64,000 bases of DNA from Ornithinibacillus massiliensis. Lineage in GTDB: Bacteria > Bacillota > Bacilli > Bacillales > Amphibacillaceae. The translations under genes were made by a program, and so were the position numbers. The notes under the pieces were generated by a model that made no database searches, had not been told where the DNA came from, and saw only the letters and a program-made list of their open reading frames with translations. Below are positions 15,962-24,480 of this stretch, one piece after another. Position 1 is the stretch's first letter. Each line of letters opens with the position of its first letter. The stretch is taken from the NCBI RefSeq assembly GCF_018310345.1, contig NZ_JAGXBY010000001.1, positions 186,001 to 250,000 on the forward strand, written 5' to 3'.

Positions 15962-17224
15962 GTGAACGAGAATAAAATGAGTTCTGAGCTAAGTCATAAT
16001 ATTAGTTGGTTAAGAAAGAAATGTGGGTTAACTCAGGAGCAACTTGCAAAGCGGTTAGGTGTTAGTAATCAAGCAGTAAGCAAATGGGAGAATGGACAGT
16101 CTTTTCCAGACATGTTACTTTTACCACAGCTTTCCGATATTTTTGGAGTCTCGATTGATACGTTCTTCGGTCGAGCGGAGAGATATATTGATTTACGGAA
16201 AGACCTTGTATTGGAGTATTTGTTCGAAGGAGATGTTCAAGATAGTAGCGGGAATAATAGGCATGGACGATTAGAAGGGGCATTATTTTGTAAGGACAGA
16301 TTTGGTTTAGAAGGAAGAGCACTATATTTTGATGGGGAAGATGATTATGTGGTTATCAATGCTCCCCCCGCTCTATCTGAAAAAGAATTTTCTATATCAT
16401 TATGGTGTTATTACGATGCCCAAACTTCATTTGATGGATGGCACAGTGCGATCATTTCGCAAGATGGCCAAAAACAGAATAGAATTTTCCAACTGAGTAC
16501 GAAGGATGAATACATGACGTTCCATCGTTTTTTACTTGATCCAGATCTGTCGATGAATAAAAAAATAATAAAAGAATATTGGTACCATGTTGTAATTACT
16601 TATAAGGATCAGCGGTTCTATAAATATGTAAATGGGGAATTGGTGGCCGAGAAAGAAGGTCAATTCACACCTCATCACCATGAACCAATTTATATAGGAA
16701 GAAAATCAACAGACGAACCGTATTTCTTTTTCCATGGCAGGATAGACGACATACGAATATATAACCGAACAATTAATAATGCTGAAGTGAATGCTCTTTT
16801 TTTAGAACAAGGATGGAAGCCTGGTCCTTTACAACAATTAGAGATGGCAGAGGAAAGAATCCCTGTCCTCGAATGTGTTGATGCTGTTCGAATGATATTG
16901 CCTAGGACAGAATTACAAAAGGCAGTAAAATGGTATAAGAGTTTACTAAACTTTAAGTCACTTGTAGAAGAGGATTATTTTGTAATACTATCTCTATATA
17001 AAGGACCTGTATTGGTAATAGATGGAGCAGATGGGGATTTGGTTGAACAAAATAGGTATGCGCCTTTTGTTTTCAAGACAAAACATGAGATGGAAGAGCT
17101 ACATGCACAATTAGCTTCTGCCGGCGCGACAAATTTGCTAGTGAGAGACGAAGGATTTGCGATTTTCTTAGATTTTAAAGATCCCTTTGGACAACATTGG
17201 ATGATTATGAGTGAAAATAGATAA
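15962..17224 (+). CDS. HTH-LamG-VOC three-domain regulator
   Basis: 420 residues. Residues 8-70 are an XRE helix-turn-helix (LTQEQLAKRLGVSNQAVSKW). About 75-280 is a LamG/concanavalin-type jelly roll (GRALYFDGEDDYVVI, IYIGRKSTDEPYFFFHGRID, IRIYNRTINNAEV). About 300-420 is a glyoxalase/VOC domain (AVKWYKSLLNFKSLVEED, FLDFKDPFGQHWMIM). There is no signal peptide, so the carbohydrate-binding-like domain is intracellular and probably senses a ligand. The GTG start at 15962 follows GGGGTG. This domain combination is unusual; the ligand and target are unknown. A terminator follows. Confidence 0.8.
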   Translation: MNENKMSSELSHNISWLRKKCGLTQEQLAKRLGVSNQAVSKWENGQSFPDMLLLPQLSDIFGVSIDTFFGRAERYIDLRKDLVLEYLFEGDVQDSSGNNRHGRLEGALFCKDRFGLEGRALYFDGEDDYVVINAPPALSEKEFSISLWCYYDAQTSFDGWHSAIISQDGQKQNRIFQLSTKDEYMTFHRFLLDPDLSMNKKIIKEYWYHVVITYKDQRFYKYVNGELVAEKEGQFTPHHHEPIYIGRKSTDEPYFFFHGRIDDIRIYNRTINNAEVNALFLEQGWKPGPLQQLEMAEERIPVLECVDAVRMILPRTELQKAVKWYKSLLNFKSLVEEDYFVILSLYKGPVLVIDGADGDLVEQNRYAPFVFKTKHEMEELHAQLASAGATNLLVRDEGFAIFLDFKDPFGQHWMIMSENR

Positions 17225-17233
17225 CAATTTAAG

Positions 17234-17266
17234 GGCATTGGATATAACTCCAGTGTCTTCTTTTTT
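17234..17266 (+). terminator. Intrinsic terminator
   Basis: GGCATTGGA pairs with TCCAGTGTC (9 bp with two G-U), followed by a T-rich run. Confidence 0.65.
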
Positions 17267-17468
17267 ACCTGTTAAAACACGTTGGTCTAGATCCTTTACC
17301 AATAGTGGTTACAAATAGTTTTATCGATATATTACTCATCAACCACATAGTTTCTGAGAACCGATGTGAAAGATACTAGTCATATCATAAGCCATTTAAC
17401 TTACCCTAAGTCTGGATGGATGTTAATAGCGCGGGAGGAGGAATCAATTTATAGGTATGATTTACCTG

Positions 17469-17738
17469 CTAATTATTATGCCAGAACTGACGAACAAGAG
17501 AAGAAAAACGTCCCTTTTTTAATTTGTCTAATGGAACGACTTTTCCATCGATGGAAACTGCAGGCAGTGTTGCTATGTTATACGCTGCTACTTTTGAATC
17601 CATCGTTCTTGTGGTTTCCGGGTTACTTGCATCATAGACGAGAATGGAACAACGCGAGCAAGCATAGTTTTTCACTTGGTTTTCAAGGTCATTCGAAAAA
17701 CGACTACTATCTGTAAAAATTTCGATGGTTTTGCCCAT
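17469..17738 (-). CDS. Small thioredoxin/glutaredoxin-like protein
   Basis: About 89 residues starting GKTIEIFTDSSRFSNDL, with a CSRC dithiol in place of the CxxC of glutaredoxins and a cis-Pro-like LPAVSIDGKVVPLDKLKKG. This matches the small thioredoxin-fold proteins encoded beside MerR regulators. It follows the MerR gene with overlapping stop and start signals (GTGATAATGATG); 17738, 17741 and GTG at 17747 are all possible starts. A role in thiol redox or metal handling is inferred. Confidence 0.75.
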   Translation of the reverse strand: MGKTIEIFTDSSRFSNDLENQVKNYACSRCSILVYDASNPETTRTMDSKVAAYNIATLPAVSIDGKVVPLDKLKKGRFSSLVRQFWHNN

Positions 17739-17743
17739 CATTA

Positions 17744-18160
17744 TCACCCTTTTCTGATTTTATTTAAGACAGGACAATCTCGTTTACTTCTAGGAAATGG
17801 TTGGGATGCTTGTGAGGCTGCAAGTTCCAACAATGATCTGAATTGTTCTAACCTGGAAATCGTATCATTAATGTCTTTAATCTTATCCATAGCAAATGTA
17901 TACATGGCATCGGTTGGGAAATAATCGTCCTGTTTGATTAGTGCTAATAAGTGTTTGATCTCGTTTAGGGTAAACCCAATTTCTTGTGCTTTTTTGATTA
18001 GTAATATATCGTCTATTACGGATTTTGAAAAAAGTCTGTAACCTGCACGGTTTCTCTCTGGTTTGGAAAGAAGCCCTCTTTTTACATAGTATTTTACGGT
18101 TTCTACATTTACATTGGCAGCTTTAGCCACCTGACTAATTTTTAACTTATCCAAATTCAT
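17744..18160 (-). CDS. MerR-family regulator
   Basis: 138 residues. The N-terminal winged helix (KISQVAKAANVNVETVKYYV, GYRLFSKSVIDDILLIKKAQ) is followed by the long dimerisation helix and a short C-terminal end DCPVLNKIRKG resembling metal-sensing MerR proteins. Only one Cys (in DCPVL) is present, so classical three-Cys mercury sensing is unlikely. The ATG at 18160 follows GGGAGGAG. The promoter has the MerR-type long spacer with a dyad (18178-18209). Confidence 0.85.
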   Translation of the reverse strand: MNLDKLKISQVAKAANVNVETVKYYVKRGLLSKPERNRAGYRLFSKSVIDDILLIKKAQEIGFTLNEIKHLLALIKQDDYFPTDAMYTFAMDKIKDINDTISRLEQFRSLLELAASQASQPFPRSKRDCPVLNKIRKG

Positions 18161-18177
18161 CATCTCCTCCCAATCAT

Positions 18178-18209
18178 ATCGTAAACCCGGTACCATAATA
18201 CCGGGTCAA
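18178..18209 (-). promoter_or_regulatory. MerR-type promoter with 20-base spacer and dyad
   Basis: On the minus strand TTGACC and TACGAT are separated by 20 bases, and a perfect dyad ACCCGGTA/TACCGGGT fills the spacer. Over-long spacers with a central dyad are the signature of promoters activated by MerR proteins through DNA distortion. The site therefore likely drives and regulates the merR-thioredoxin operon. Confidence 0.8.
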
Positions 18210-18479
18210 GTAAAAAAGAAAAAGTAAGTACTTTAGTTTGATTTTCAAGGGTAGCAAAGCAAGTGGCTATTCTAGAAAATGTACCTTTCTAACTATAAGA
18301 AAGCCCGTTAGCTTAATGATAATTCTATCTCAGCACTAACATAATACTCAATGTTGATATTGTCATTTGGACCAATAGAAAAAGAGCAAACATCCTTTAT
18401 TTAATTGTTGATCCTTTAACACAAAAAGACTAATCATGAAAAAACAGTCTTCGGTGATACTACCATTGAGGTGATACAT

Positions 18480-18902
18480 GTGGCTTGTAAACTATTGCTT
18501 TCGTTAATTCCTATGTTTTTCTCATTTAATCTATGTATAGTAAATGCACAAAGCATGACGAATATAGAACTGTTTGATATTGAAAAGAACGAGATAATAA
18601 AAACAACTAAACCAAACCGTAAGATACAATTAGAAGTTGAGAAGATTATTAAAGAAATTGATGATATTGTAAGAAAACTGAAACCTATTCCAGACAAAGG
18701 TTATATGATCAGAATCCCATTAAAGCCGTCTATTCAATTAGAAAATCAATGGGTGTATGCTCTGATTGATGAAGTGATCATTATTATTCCAGAAGATGAA
18801 GAGCCATATTTACTCCTATTTGATGATGAAAATAAGACTCATTTTTTCACCTTTGAAGCAAAAATTGATACGTTACTAAATACTCTAAGTTTTTCCCTTT
18901 AA
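18480..18902 (+). CDS. Secreted hypothetical protein
   Basis: 140 residues from a GTG preceded by GAGGTG. The N-terminus is a signal peptide (LLLSLIPMFFSFNLCIVNA, likely cut after NAQS). The mature part has an amphipathic helix (IQLEVEKIIKEIDDIVRKL) and beta strands (WVYALIDEVIIIIPEDEEPY). I do not recognise a family with confidence. A terminator overlaps the end of the gene. Confidence 0.65.
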   Translation: MACKLLLSLIPMFFSFNLCIVNAQSMTNIELFDIEKNEIIKTTKPNRKIQLEVEKIIKEIDDIVRKLKPIPDKGYMIRIPLKPSIQLENQWVYALIDEVIIIIPEDEEPYLLLFDDENKTHFFTFEAKIDTLLNTLSFSL

Positions 18903-18927
18903 AAGCCTACGTGTTGGGCTTTTTATT
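18902..18927 (+). terminator. Intrinsic terminator
   Basis: AAAGCC pairs with GGGCTTT, followed by TTTTA, directly after the secreted protein gene. Confidence 0.65.
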
Positions 18928-18972
18928 ATGTACTTCTTCCATTCTACTTCCTCAATTAATTTAAAAAAGTGG

Positions 18973-19036
18973 TTTACTATTCAGTTGAACTGTATTATAA
19001 TGTTATAAAGTCGAACTATATAGTTGAACTGAATAG
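18973..19036 (+). promoter_or_regulatory. PadR operon promoter with operator
   Basis: TTTACT, a 17-base spacer and TATAAT form the promoter. An inverted repeat (CTATTCAGTTGAACT at 18977-18991 and its complement at 19022-19036, 14 of 15) overlaps the spacer and the transcription start region, as expected for PadR autorepression. Confidence 0.75.
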
Positions 19037-19048
19037 AAGGTGAAAAGT

Positions 19049-19366
19049 ATGAAACATAGTTTATTGCCGTTGTCTGAAACCATGCATTATATTTTATTAG
19101 CTCTTCGTGAGCCGCTCCACGGCTATGCCGTAATGCAAAAGATAGAGAAGATAAGTAATGGTACGGTTATTTTAGCGGCTGGTACGTTATACGGTGCGAT
19201 TGAAAACCTGCATAAACATGGTTGGATTGAAGCGGTTGGAAATTCGGGTCGGAGAAAAATTTATCAAATAACTCCAGAAGGGATCTCCATTTTGGAAATG
19301 GAACGAGAAAGGCTACTCCATATTTTATCTTTGTATGAAGGAAGTGAATCAAATGAAGAGGTTTAA
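19049..19366 (+). CDS. PadR-family transcriptional regulator
   Basis: 105 residues with the PadR winged helix (ETMHYILLALREPLHGYAVM, GTLYGAIENLHKHGWIEAVG, RKIYQITPEGISILEMERER). It probably represses itself and the following DUF2812 gene via the operator upstream. The ATG at 19049 follows GAAGGTG. Confidence 0.88.
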   Translation: MKHSLLPLSETMHYILLALREPLHGYAVMQKIEKISNGTVILAAGTLYGAIENLHKHGWIEAVGNSGRRKIYQITPEGISILEMERERLLHILSLYEGSESNEEV

Positions 19367-19919
19367 AGTATTCTTTAATATTGAAAAAGAAGAGAAGTGG
19401 CTGAACGAACAATTAGAAAAAGGCTATCGCTGTACCAATATCAGTAGATCGGGAATATACACGTTCAAAAAAACCGACAAAAGATATGTGATGCGACTTG
19501 ATGTTCAAGATTATTTGCCAAAGAAGAAGCTCGAGGAATACAAGGCGATATATGAAGACTTTGGTTGGAACTATATAACAGGTTCCTGGCTTGGTGGCAT
19601 ACGGTATTGGCAAAAAGAAGATGATGGTCAAAATGAAATCTTCTCGGACCGCCAATCAAAGGGCAGTTATTATAAACGATTAATGAATTATTCCTTAATA
19701 TTGGGGATGCTGTGTTTGTTTTTCTCTTTTTCGCTATACAATGACTCGAATTTATATCACGAAGGTCTTTGGAGTATGAATGGTGCATTATTTTGGAAGG
19801 CACTGGTAATTGAAACGCCATTCGTCCTTTTGAAGCTGCTTCCTGCCTTTATGGCTGTTGCTCTTGGTATCAGCTACTATAAAAATTATCGGAAGTATTC
19901 CTTGTTAAAAGGGAAATAA
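19353..19919 (+). CDS. DUF2812 membrane protein
   Basis: 188 residues overlapping the padR end by 14 bases. The N-terminal soluble domain is DUF2812-like (FKVFFNIEKEEKWLNEQLEK, MRLDVQDYLPKKKLEEYKAI, RYWQKE). Two membrane helices follow (LILGMLCLFFSFSLY and VLLKLLPAFMAVALGISYY). PadR-DUF2812 pairs are frequent in Firmicutes. The biochemical role is unknown, possibly a membrane-stress or transport partner. Confidence 0.8.
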   Translation: MKRFKVFFNIEKEEKWLNEQLEKGYRCTNISRSGIYTFKKTDKRYVMRLDVQDYLPKKKLEEYKAIYEDFGWNYITGSWLGGIRYWQKEDDGQNEIFSDRQSKGSYYKRLMNYSLILGMLCLFFSFSLYNDSNLYHEGLWSMNGALFWKALVIETPFVLLKLLPAFMAVALGISYYKNYRKYSLLKGK

Positions 19920-20116
19920 CGTAAGAGGGTTCATTATCAAGATCTATATTTCCACAAGATCTTAAGATTATTTTAATACTGCGGATAGGGAATCGCTATA
20001 GGGCAAGTAATTTCACTGGTGGCAGTAAAGTTGCTGGACCTAATGGAAACTACTAAATTCTAATCGTATTGCATCTACAGATACTAAAGCAAGATAATAT
20101 TATTTCTTAGAAAAAA

Positions 20117-20151
20117 ATTAGGTGAATAGATAAGACATCTTTTCACCTAAT
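20117..20151 (-). terminator. Intrinsic terminator of the two-component operon
   Basis: TTAGGTGAA pairs perfectly with TTCACCTAA; on the minus strand it is followed by seven T. It is 60 bases downstream of the kinase stop. Confidence 0.7.
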
Positions 20152-20210
20152 ATTTATAATCTATGATGGATCTAAAACGTTGTATTTTTTAACTCTTCCT
20201 AAAGTAAATA

Positions 20211-22025
20211 TCATTTCCTCGCCAAAGGAAAACTGATAGCAACTTTAAACATATCCCCATCTATATCTACTTTAAATATACCGCCACTCACATGTGTAAA
20301 GCTTTCTGCAATGGATAACCCTAGACCACTTCCATCTTCCGTTCTTGCTTTATCTCCTCTGTTAAATCTCTGAAGTATCTCGTCTGCTGTAAAATCTATT
20401 TCATACGAAGAAGTGTTTTTTATTGTCGCTATTCCCATACCGTTCTTTTCTTCAATTTCTATAAATATTCTCGTTCCTTTTAATGAATATTTAAATGCAT
20501 TATCAAGCACGTTTTGAATTACTCTATAGAGTTTATTCCCGTCGGACACTATTTCTATAGGAGTATCTGGAGACTTCATCTTTATTTGACCCAAATCTTC
20601 AATACTATCCTCCATATCTAGTAACGTTTGTTCAATTAACATTCTCATATCAATCGTTTCTAAATTTAAATTAATATCACCACTATTACTCTTTGCTAAA
20701 TCAAATAAATCAGAAACAATATTCTTCAATCTATCTGATTTTTTCGCAAGGATTTTAACGTAATCTTTTGCAGTATCTGAAAGATCTGTTTCCTTGGACA
20801 ATAAATCTACATAGCTTATGATCGAGGTTAAAGGAGTCTTCAAATCATGGGATACATTGGTTATTAATTCTATCTTCATCCTTTCTGATTTCATCTGTTC
20901 CTCTAAACTCTCATTAATGCCTTTGTTGATCTCATCATATGTCTTATTATTATATTTCACATACCAATATATCAGTACAAGCTCAAGCAATGGTGGAAAT
21001 ATTACTAAGGGAGTATGAATGAACATGATGGTTAATAATATTAAAATTCCGCTACCTATGATGAAGGCTAATTGCCTTTTATGCAGATTCTTAGTTAGTG
21101 GATACTTTGCATATCTTCTGCCATCAAATAAACTCTTAACAAAATCCTTTGTATTCCAACAAATGACATATAATATAAAACCCTTTATAAAATTCCGCTT
21201 TTTAATCTTTCTCACTAATGCTAATAATCCTACTCCAGATAATAAAGCACATATTGTGGTTACTATTCCAACAAGATACAAGCCAGACCCCTGAATCGAA
21301 GGTGTCCGAAGTATATGAGTATAATAGTAATAGTTATCTAGAACATAAATAAACATAGCTATAATTGGCAGAATAAATAATGCTAATAAAATTTCACTAT
21401 ATAACTGATCTATCCAGGTTGTTTGTAATTCTTCTTTTTTTGGCTTCTTTCCTGTAACATTGATTAAAAAGATAATAAGAATTATTGCGATTACCATATA
21501 AATGGAAAACTCTATCGCTTGATCACGTAGTATATGGTTTGCATCATTCCAATCTTCCTGCTTTTCTTTCATATAACCATCGTTAAAGGCAATGTACATG
21601 GTTGTGTCCTGGCCAAACCATAATGTGAATCTTTTATTAATACTACTACTGTCAGATTCAAAATTTCCCTGATTATATTCATAGAAATAATTACTATAAT
21701 GTATAAAATCCTCTCTATTAAACTCCTCTCGATTAGTTATTGTTTTCTTACCATCGTTTATATAATAGATTAGATTTTCATTCTCTATTAACGTCTCTTC
21801 ATTATTATTAAAGTTCGAATATATCCTACGAAAAGTTCGTTCTAGCTCATTCGCAAATGTGTTGCTTTCTTCGTATGTCTCCACCAATAGTGGTTCTATA
21901 TTATATCCTTCCCAATCTACTTGCATTAATTGAATAACAGCCATGGAAATCATAATAGCTACTATCAAAAATGCTATAAATTTTGTAAATGTATTTCTAC
22001 TAAAATTTTTCAATTTTGTACCCAA
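20211..22025 (-). CDS. Sensor histidine kinase with six or so membrane helices
   Basis: 604 residues. One N-terminal helix (FIAFLIVAIMISMAVIQLM), an extracellular loop of about 130 residues, then further helices (SIYMVIAIILIIFLI, EILLALFILPIIAMFIYVL, YLVGIVTTICALLSGVGLLA, AFIIGSGILILLTIMF) precede the kinase core. The H-box is NVSHDLKTPLTSI near residue 387, with an N-box (VIQNVLDNAFKYS) and G-box (GSGLGLSIAE). It overlaps the response regulator by 26 bases and starts at TTG. The signal is unknown; the VanS/CssS-like core suggests envelope sensing. Confidence 0.9.
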   Translation of the reverse strand: MGTKLKNFSRNTFTKFIAFLIVAIMISMAVIQLMQVDWEGYNIEPLLVETYEESNTFANELERTFRRIYSNFNNNEETLIENENLIYYINDGKKTITNREEFNREDFIHYSNYFYEYNQGNFESDSSSINKRFTLWFGQDTTMYIAFNDGYMKEKQEDWNDANHILRDQAIEFSIYMVIAIILIIFLINVTGKKPKKEELQTTWIDQLYSEILLALFILPIIAMFIYVLDNYYYYTHILRTPSIQGSGLYLVGIVTTICALLSGVGLLALVRKIKKRNFIKGFILYVICWNTKDFVKSLFDGRRYAKYPLTKNLHKRQLAFIIGSGILILLTIMFIHTPLVIFPPLLELVLIYWYVKYNNKTYDEINKGINESLEEQMKSERMKIELITNVSHDLKTPLTSIISYVDLLSKETDLSDTAKDYVKILAKKSDRLKNIVSDLFDLAKSNSGDINLNLETIDMRMLIEQTLLDMEDSIEDLGQIKMKSPDTPIEIVSDGNKLYRVIQNVLDNAFKYSLKGTRIFIEIEEKNGMGIATIKNTSSYEIDFTADEILQRFNRGDKARTEDGSGLGLSIAESFTHVSGGIFKVDIDGDMFKVAISFPLARK

Positions 22026-22698
22026 TACCCCACACCACCTTTAAATATTTAGGTTCTTTTGGATTTATTTCTATTTTTTCACGAATACGCCTTATGTGGA
22101 CCATTACAGTATTTTCAACCCCATAAGCAGGCTCTCCCCACACTTTTTCATAGATATGTTCAGCTGAAAAAACAATCCCCGCATTGGTTAGTAAGAAATC
22201 TAATATCTTATACTCAGTAGGAGTTAATCGAGTAGGAACACCATCTACTAACAATTGTTTGGATTCTTTATTCAGTTTCAACCCTCCGACTGTAATCTGA
22301 GCATTATTTGTAATATTGCCAACATCCCCTAGCGTGATATACCTTCTCAAAAGACTTTTCACCCTAGCAATTAATTCATCTGGATTAAATGGTTTCGTTA
22401 CATAATCATCTGCTCCCATAGATAATCCTAATATTTTATCACTGTCTTCAGACTTTGCAGATAAAATGATAATTGGTATATTCTTTTGCTCTCTGATCTT
22501 TAAGGTGGTTGAAAGGCCGTCTAGTTTCGGCATCATAACGTCTAAAAGAATTAATTGAATATCATTCTGTACCAAAGCATCTAATGCTTCTAAACCATTA
22601 AATGCTTGAACAACCTCATATCCTTCCAGCGTTAACAACTTATCTAGCGCATTTGCTATCTCCCTGTCATCATCTACTACCAATATTTTAGTGTCCAC
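22000..22698 (-). CDS. OmpR-family response regulator
   Basis: 232 residues. The receiver domain has acidic DDD near the start, the phospho-acceptor in LILLDVMMPKLDG and the K in DDYVTKPF. The C-terminal winged helix is VanR/PhoB-like (RLTPTEYKILDFLLTN, VHIRRIREKIE, VVWGIGYKIEKF). The GTG at 22698 follows AGGAGGT, which is better than the upstream open frame. It is co-transcribed with the kinase. The 360 bases upstream hold only its promoter region, with no gene. Confidence 0.92.
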   Translation of the reverse strand: MDTKILVVDDDREIANALDKLLTLEGYEVVQAFNGLEALDALVQNDIQLILLDVMMPKLDGLSTTLKIREQKNIPIIILSAKSEDSDKILGLSMGADDYVTKPFNPDELIARVKSLLRRYITLGDVGNITNNAQITVGGLKLNKESKQLLVDGVPTRLTPTEYKILDFLLTNAGIVFSAEHIYEKVWGEPAYGVENTVMVHIRRIREKIEINPKEPKYLKVVWGIGYKIEKF

Positions 22699-23060
22699 AA
22701 TATGACGTACCTCCTGTAACCTATACATTTAGATTAACCATTAAATCTTTCAATCATCTGTATATAAACCTTACAAATTTCTTAATATTTCCATTCGAAA
22801 ACAATACCATACATCAGGAGCGTGTGCGGTTCTATGATGTATCCAAGTGATTCTATAATTTTGCTAATTTAATTAACCTACCCCTATTGTATATGTTCAA
22901 CAAGAAAAGTGCTTCTCCTTTATGTATTGCCTTTCATGGCGTATGAAATAATAGGAAATGGACCATTATAACCTGCTATACGGCAGCAAATCTTTCAACT
23001 ATATGCTAGGGAGTTAGATGTTCAGATAAAGAATAGAGTCATTGAAATGAAGAGTCACTA

Positions 23061-23618
23061 GTGGAGGGTAGACTATTGATAATTGGGACGGGAGCTCCAA
23101 TTGATAGAGTATTTTTAGAAGTGGGACCATTGACGATGTACTGGTATAACATCATTATTGCTGTTGGAACCTTATTAGCGGCTTATTTAGCTACAAGAGA
23201 AGCAAAAAGGGTTGGACTAGACAAGGATATCATTATAGATTTTCTTGTTTATGCTGTTCCAATAGCCACCATTTTTGCTCGAATATATTATGTGCTTTTT
23301 GAATTTGATCGGTATGCTAGTGGTCCGTTTTGGAAGGTATTTGCCATTTGGGAGGGTGGTATTGCCATTCATGGGGCAATTATTGGAGGAATTATTACTG
23401 CAATCTTCTTTACAAGGAAAAGAAAAATATCTTTCTGGAAATTTGCTGATGTATAGCATCTAGCCTAGTATTCAGATAGCTTATGTATCATTGGTGATTT
23501 ACGTACTGCACAATTAGTATCTATTTTAGCGCTTGTCATTGGAGTTATTGTTATGGTCTATCGAACCAAAACAACAACTGCTCACTATATAGATACGCCA
23601 GCGATAAAAAAACGATAA
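23061..23618 (+). pseudogene. lgt: Prolipoprotein diacylglyceryl transferase (lgt), internally deleted
   Basis: The first 131 codons match Lgt from its start (GPLTMYWYNIIIAVGTLL) through YYVLFEFDRY and the WEGGIAIHGAIIGG motif, then stop at 23456. The downstream frame resumes with the C-terminal Lgt end IGDLRTAQLVSILALVIGV up to 23618. The central part, including the GNRxGRxGN motif and catalytic Arg/Glu region (around 100 residues), is missing. Lgt transfers the diacylglyceryl group to lipoprotein Cys, so this copy cannot work. Another lgt is expected elsewhere. It lies next to three lipoprotein genes. Confidence 0.85.
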
Positions 23619-23709
23619 AACCATACATAGAAGAAATGGTTTTCTAAATAGTACTCTGAGAGGAGTAACGAAAGTCAAGCTCTTCCACTATAGTTTTATC
23701 CTCATATAG

Positions 23710-23740
23710 AAGTGGGCAATCAATTGCCCACTTTATTTTT
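23710..23740 (+). terminator. Bidirectional intrinsic terminator
   Basis: AAGTGGGCAA pairs with TTGCCCACTT, followed by TATTTTT; it serves the converging lgt remnant and lipoprotein genes. Confidence 0.7.
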
Positions 23741-23762
23741 ATACATTGGAATTCTTATATGA

Positions 23763-24404
23763 TTAATTCAACGGGGAATTCGCATACCCTTCCGTATAGT
23801 CGTAGATTTTACCATTACTTGAATTAACGCCGTAGTAATAGGGTGGAAGGTCATCATCATAATCTCCTACATAAAAATAATGATAATCAACTCCATCCTT
23901 AGCTTCTGTTCCTACATATTCAATTTCAGTGTATGGTCCTAGCTGCTCCCATTCCTCCCACAATCTTTCAATTTCTTCTACTGCTTCATCTATTGTTAAA
24001 TCAATGTTCATATCCTCATTCATTGTTTCTGAATGATTAGTGACAGCATCTGCTGTTGTGGTAGCTTGTGCTGCAGATAATATTTCTTCCGCTTTTTTGA
24101 TTAGTGCTTCTGATCCTTCAGTCTCTTTGATGACATCCTGTGCTTTTCCCTCAGCAAGCTCAATGTCGTCCAACTCATGAGCGGTTAAAGCCTCTAGGTA
24201 ATTACTTGTTTGGCTTAATAACGCCGTAGCTTTTGCATCTTGCTTTTTCTCTTCTAGTGCTAGTTCAAAAGCGCCCTCCGCTTTTTGATATTCTTCAATT
24301 GCTATGTAATCCAAGCCTTTTTGAATCGCATTATGATAACCCTCATCACTACATCCTGTTAAGATAACGATGATAAATAAACTAGTAATCAATAATTTCT
24401 TCAT
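23763..24404 (-). CDS. Lipoprotein, paralogue 1 of 3
   Basis: 213 residues. Lipobox LTGC with the lipidated Cys at 18, then NAIQKGLDYIAIEEYQKAEG, a tetratricopeptide-like helical repeat region rich in Glu/Ala (25-115). A short C-terminal domain with Tyr/Asp-rich strands follows (HYFYVGDYDDDLPPYYYGVN, NGKIYDYTEG). The N-terminal half is shared with the next two genes; the central helical part is shorter here. It is likely tethered to the outer face of the membrane. The function is unknown. Confidence 0.8.
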   Translation of the reverse strand: MKKLLITSLFIIVILTGCSDEGYHNAIQKGLDYIAIEEYQKAEGAFELALEEKKQDAKATALLSQTSNYLEALTAHELDDIELAEGKAQDVIKETEGSEALIKKAEEILSAAQATTTADAVTNHSETMNEDMNIDLTIDEAVEEIERLWEEWEQLGPYTEIEYVGTEAKDGVDYHYFYVGDYDDDLPPYYYGVNSSNGKIYDYTEGYANSPLN

Positions 24405-24480
24405 TCTATTTAATTCCTTTCACCTTACAACTTCACTTTCAATAGTAATATTACCTTAAGAAGCTTTATCGATTCTTAAA

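Noticed and set aside
17366-17716. Plus-strand ORF opposite the thioredoxin-like gene
   Set aside because: It is the antisense shadow of a gene with recognised fold and operon context; no binding site of its own.
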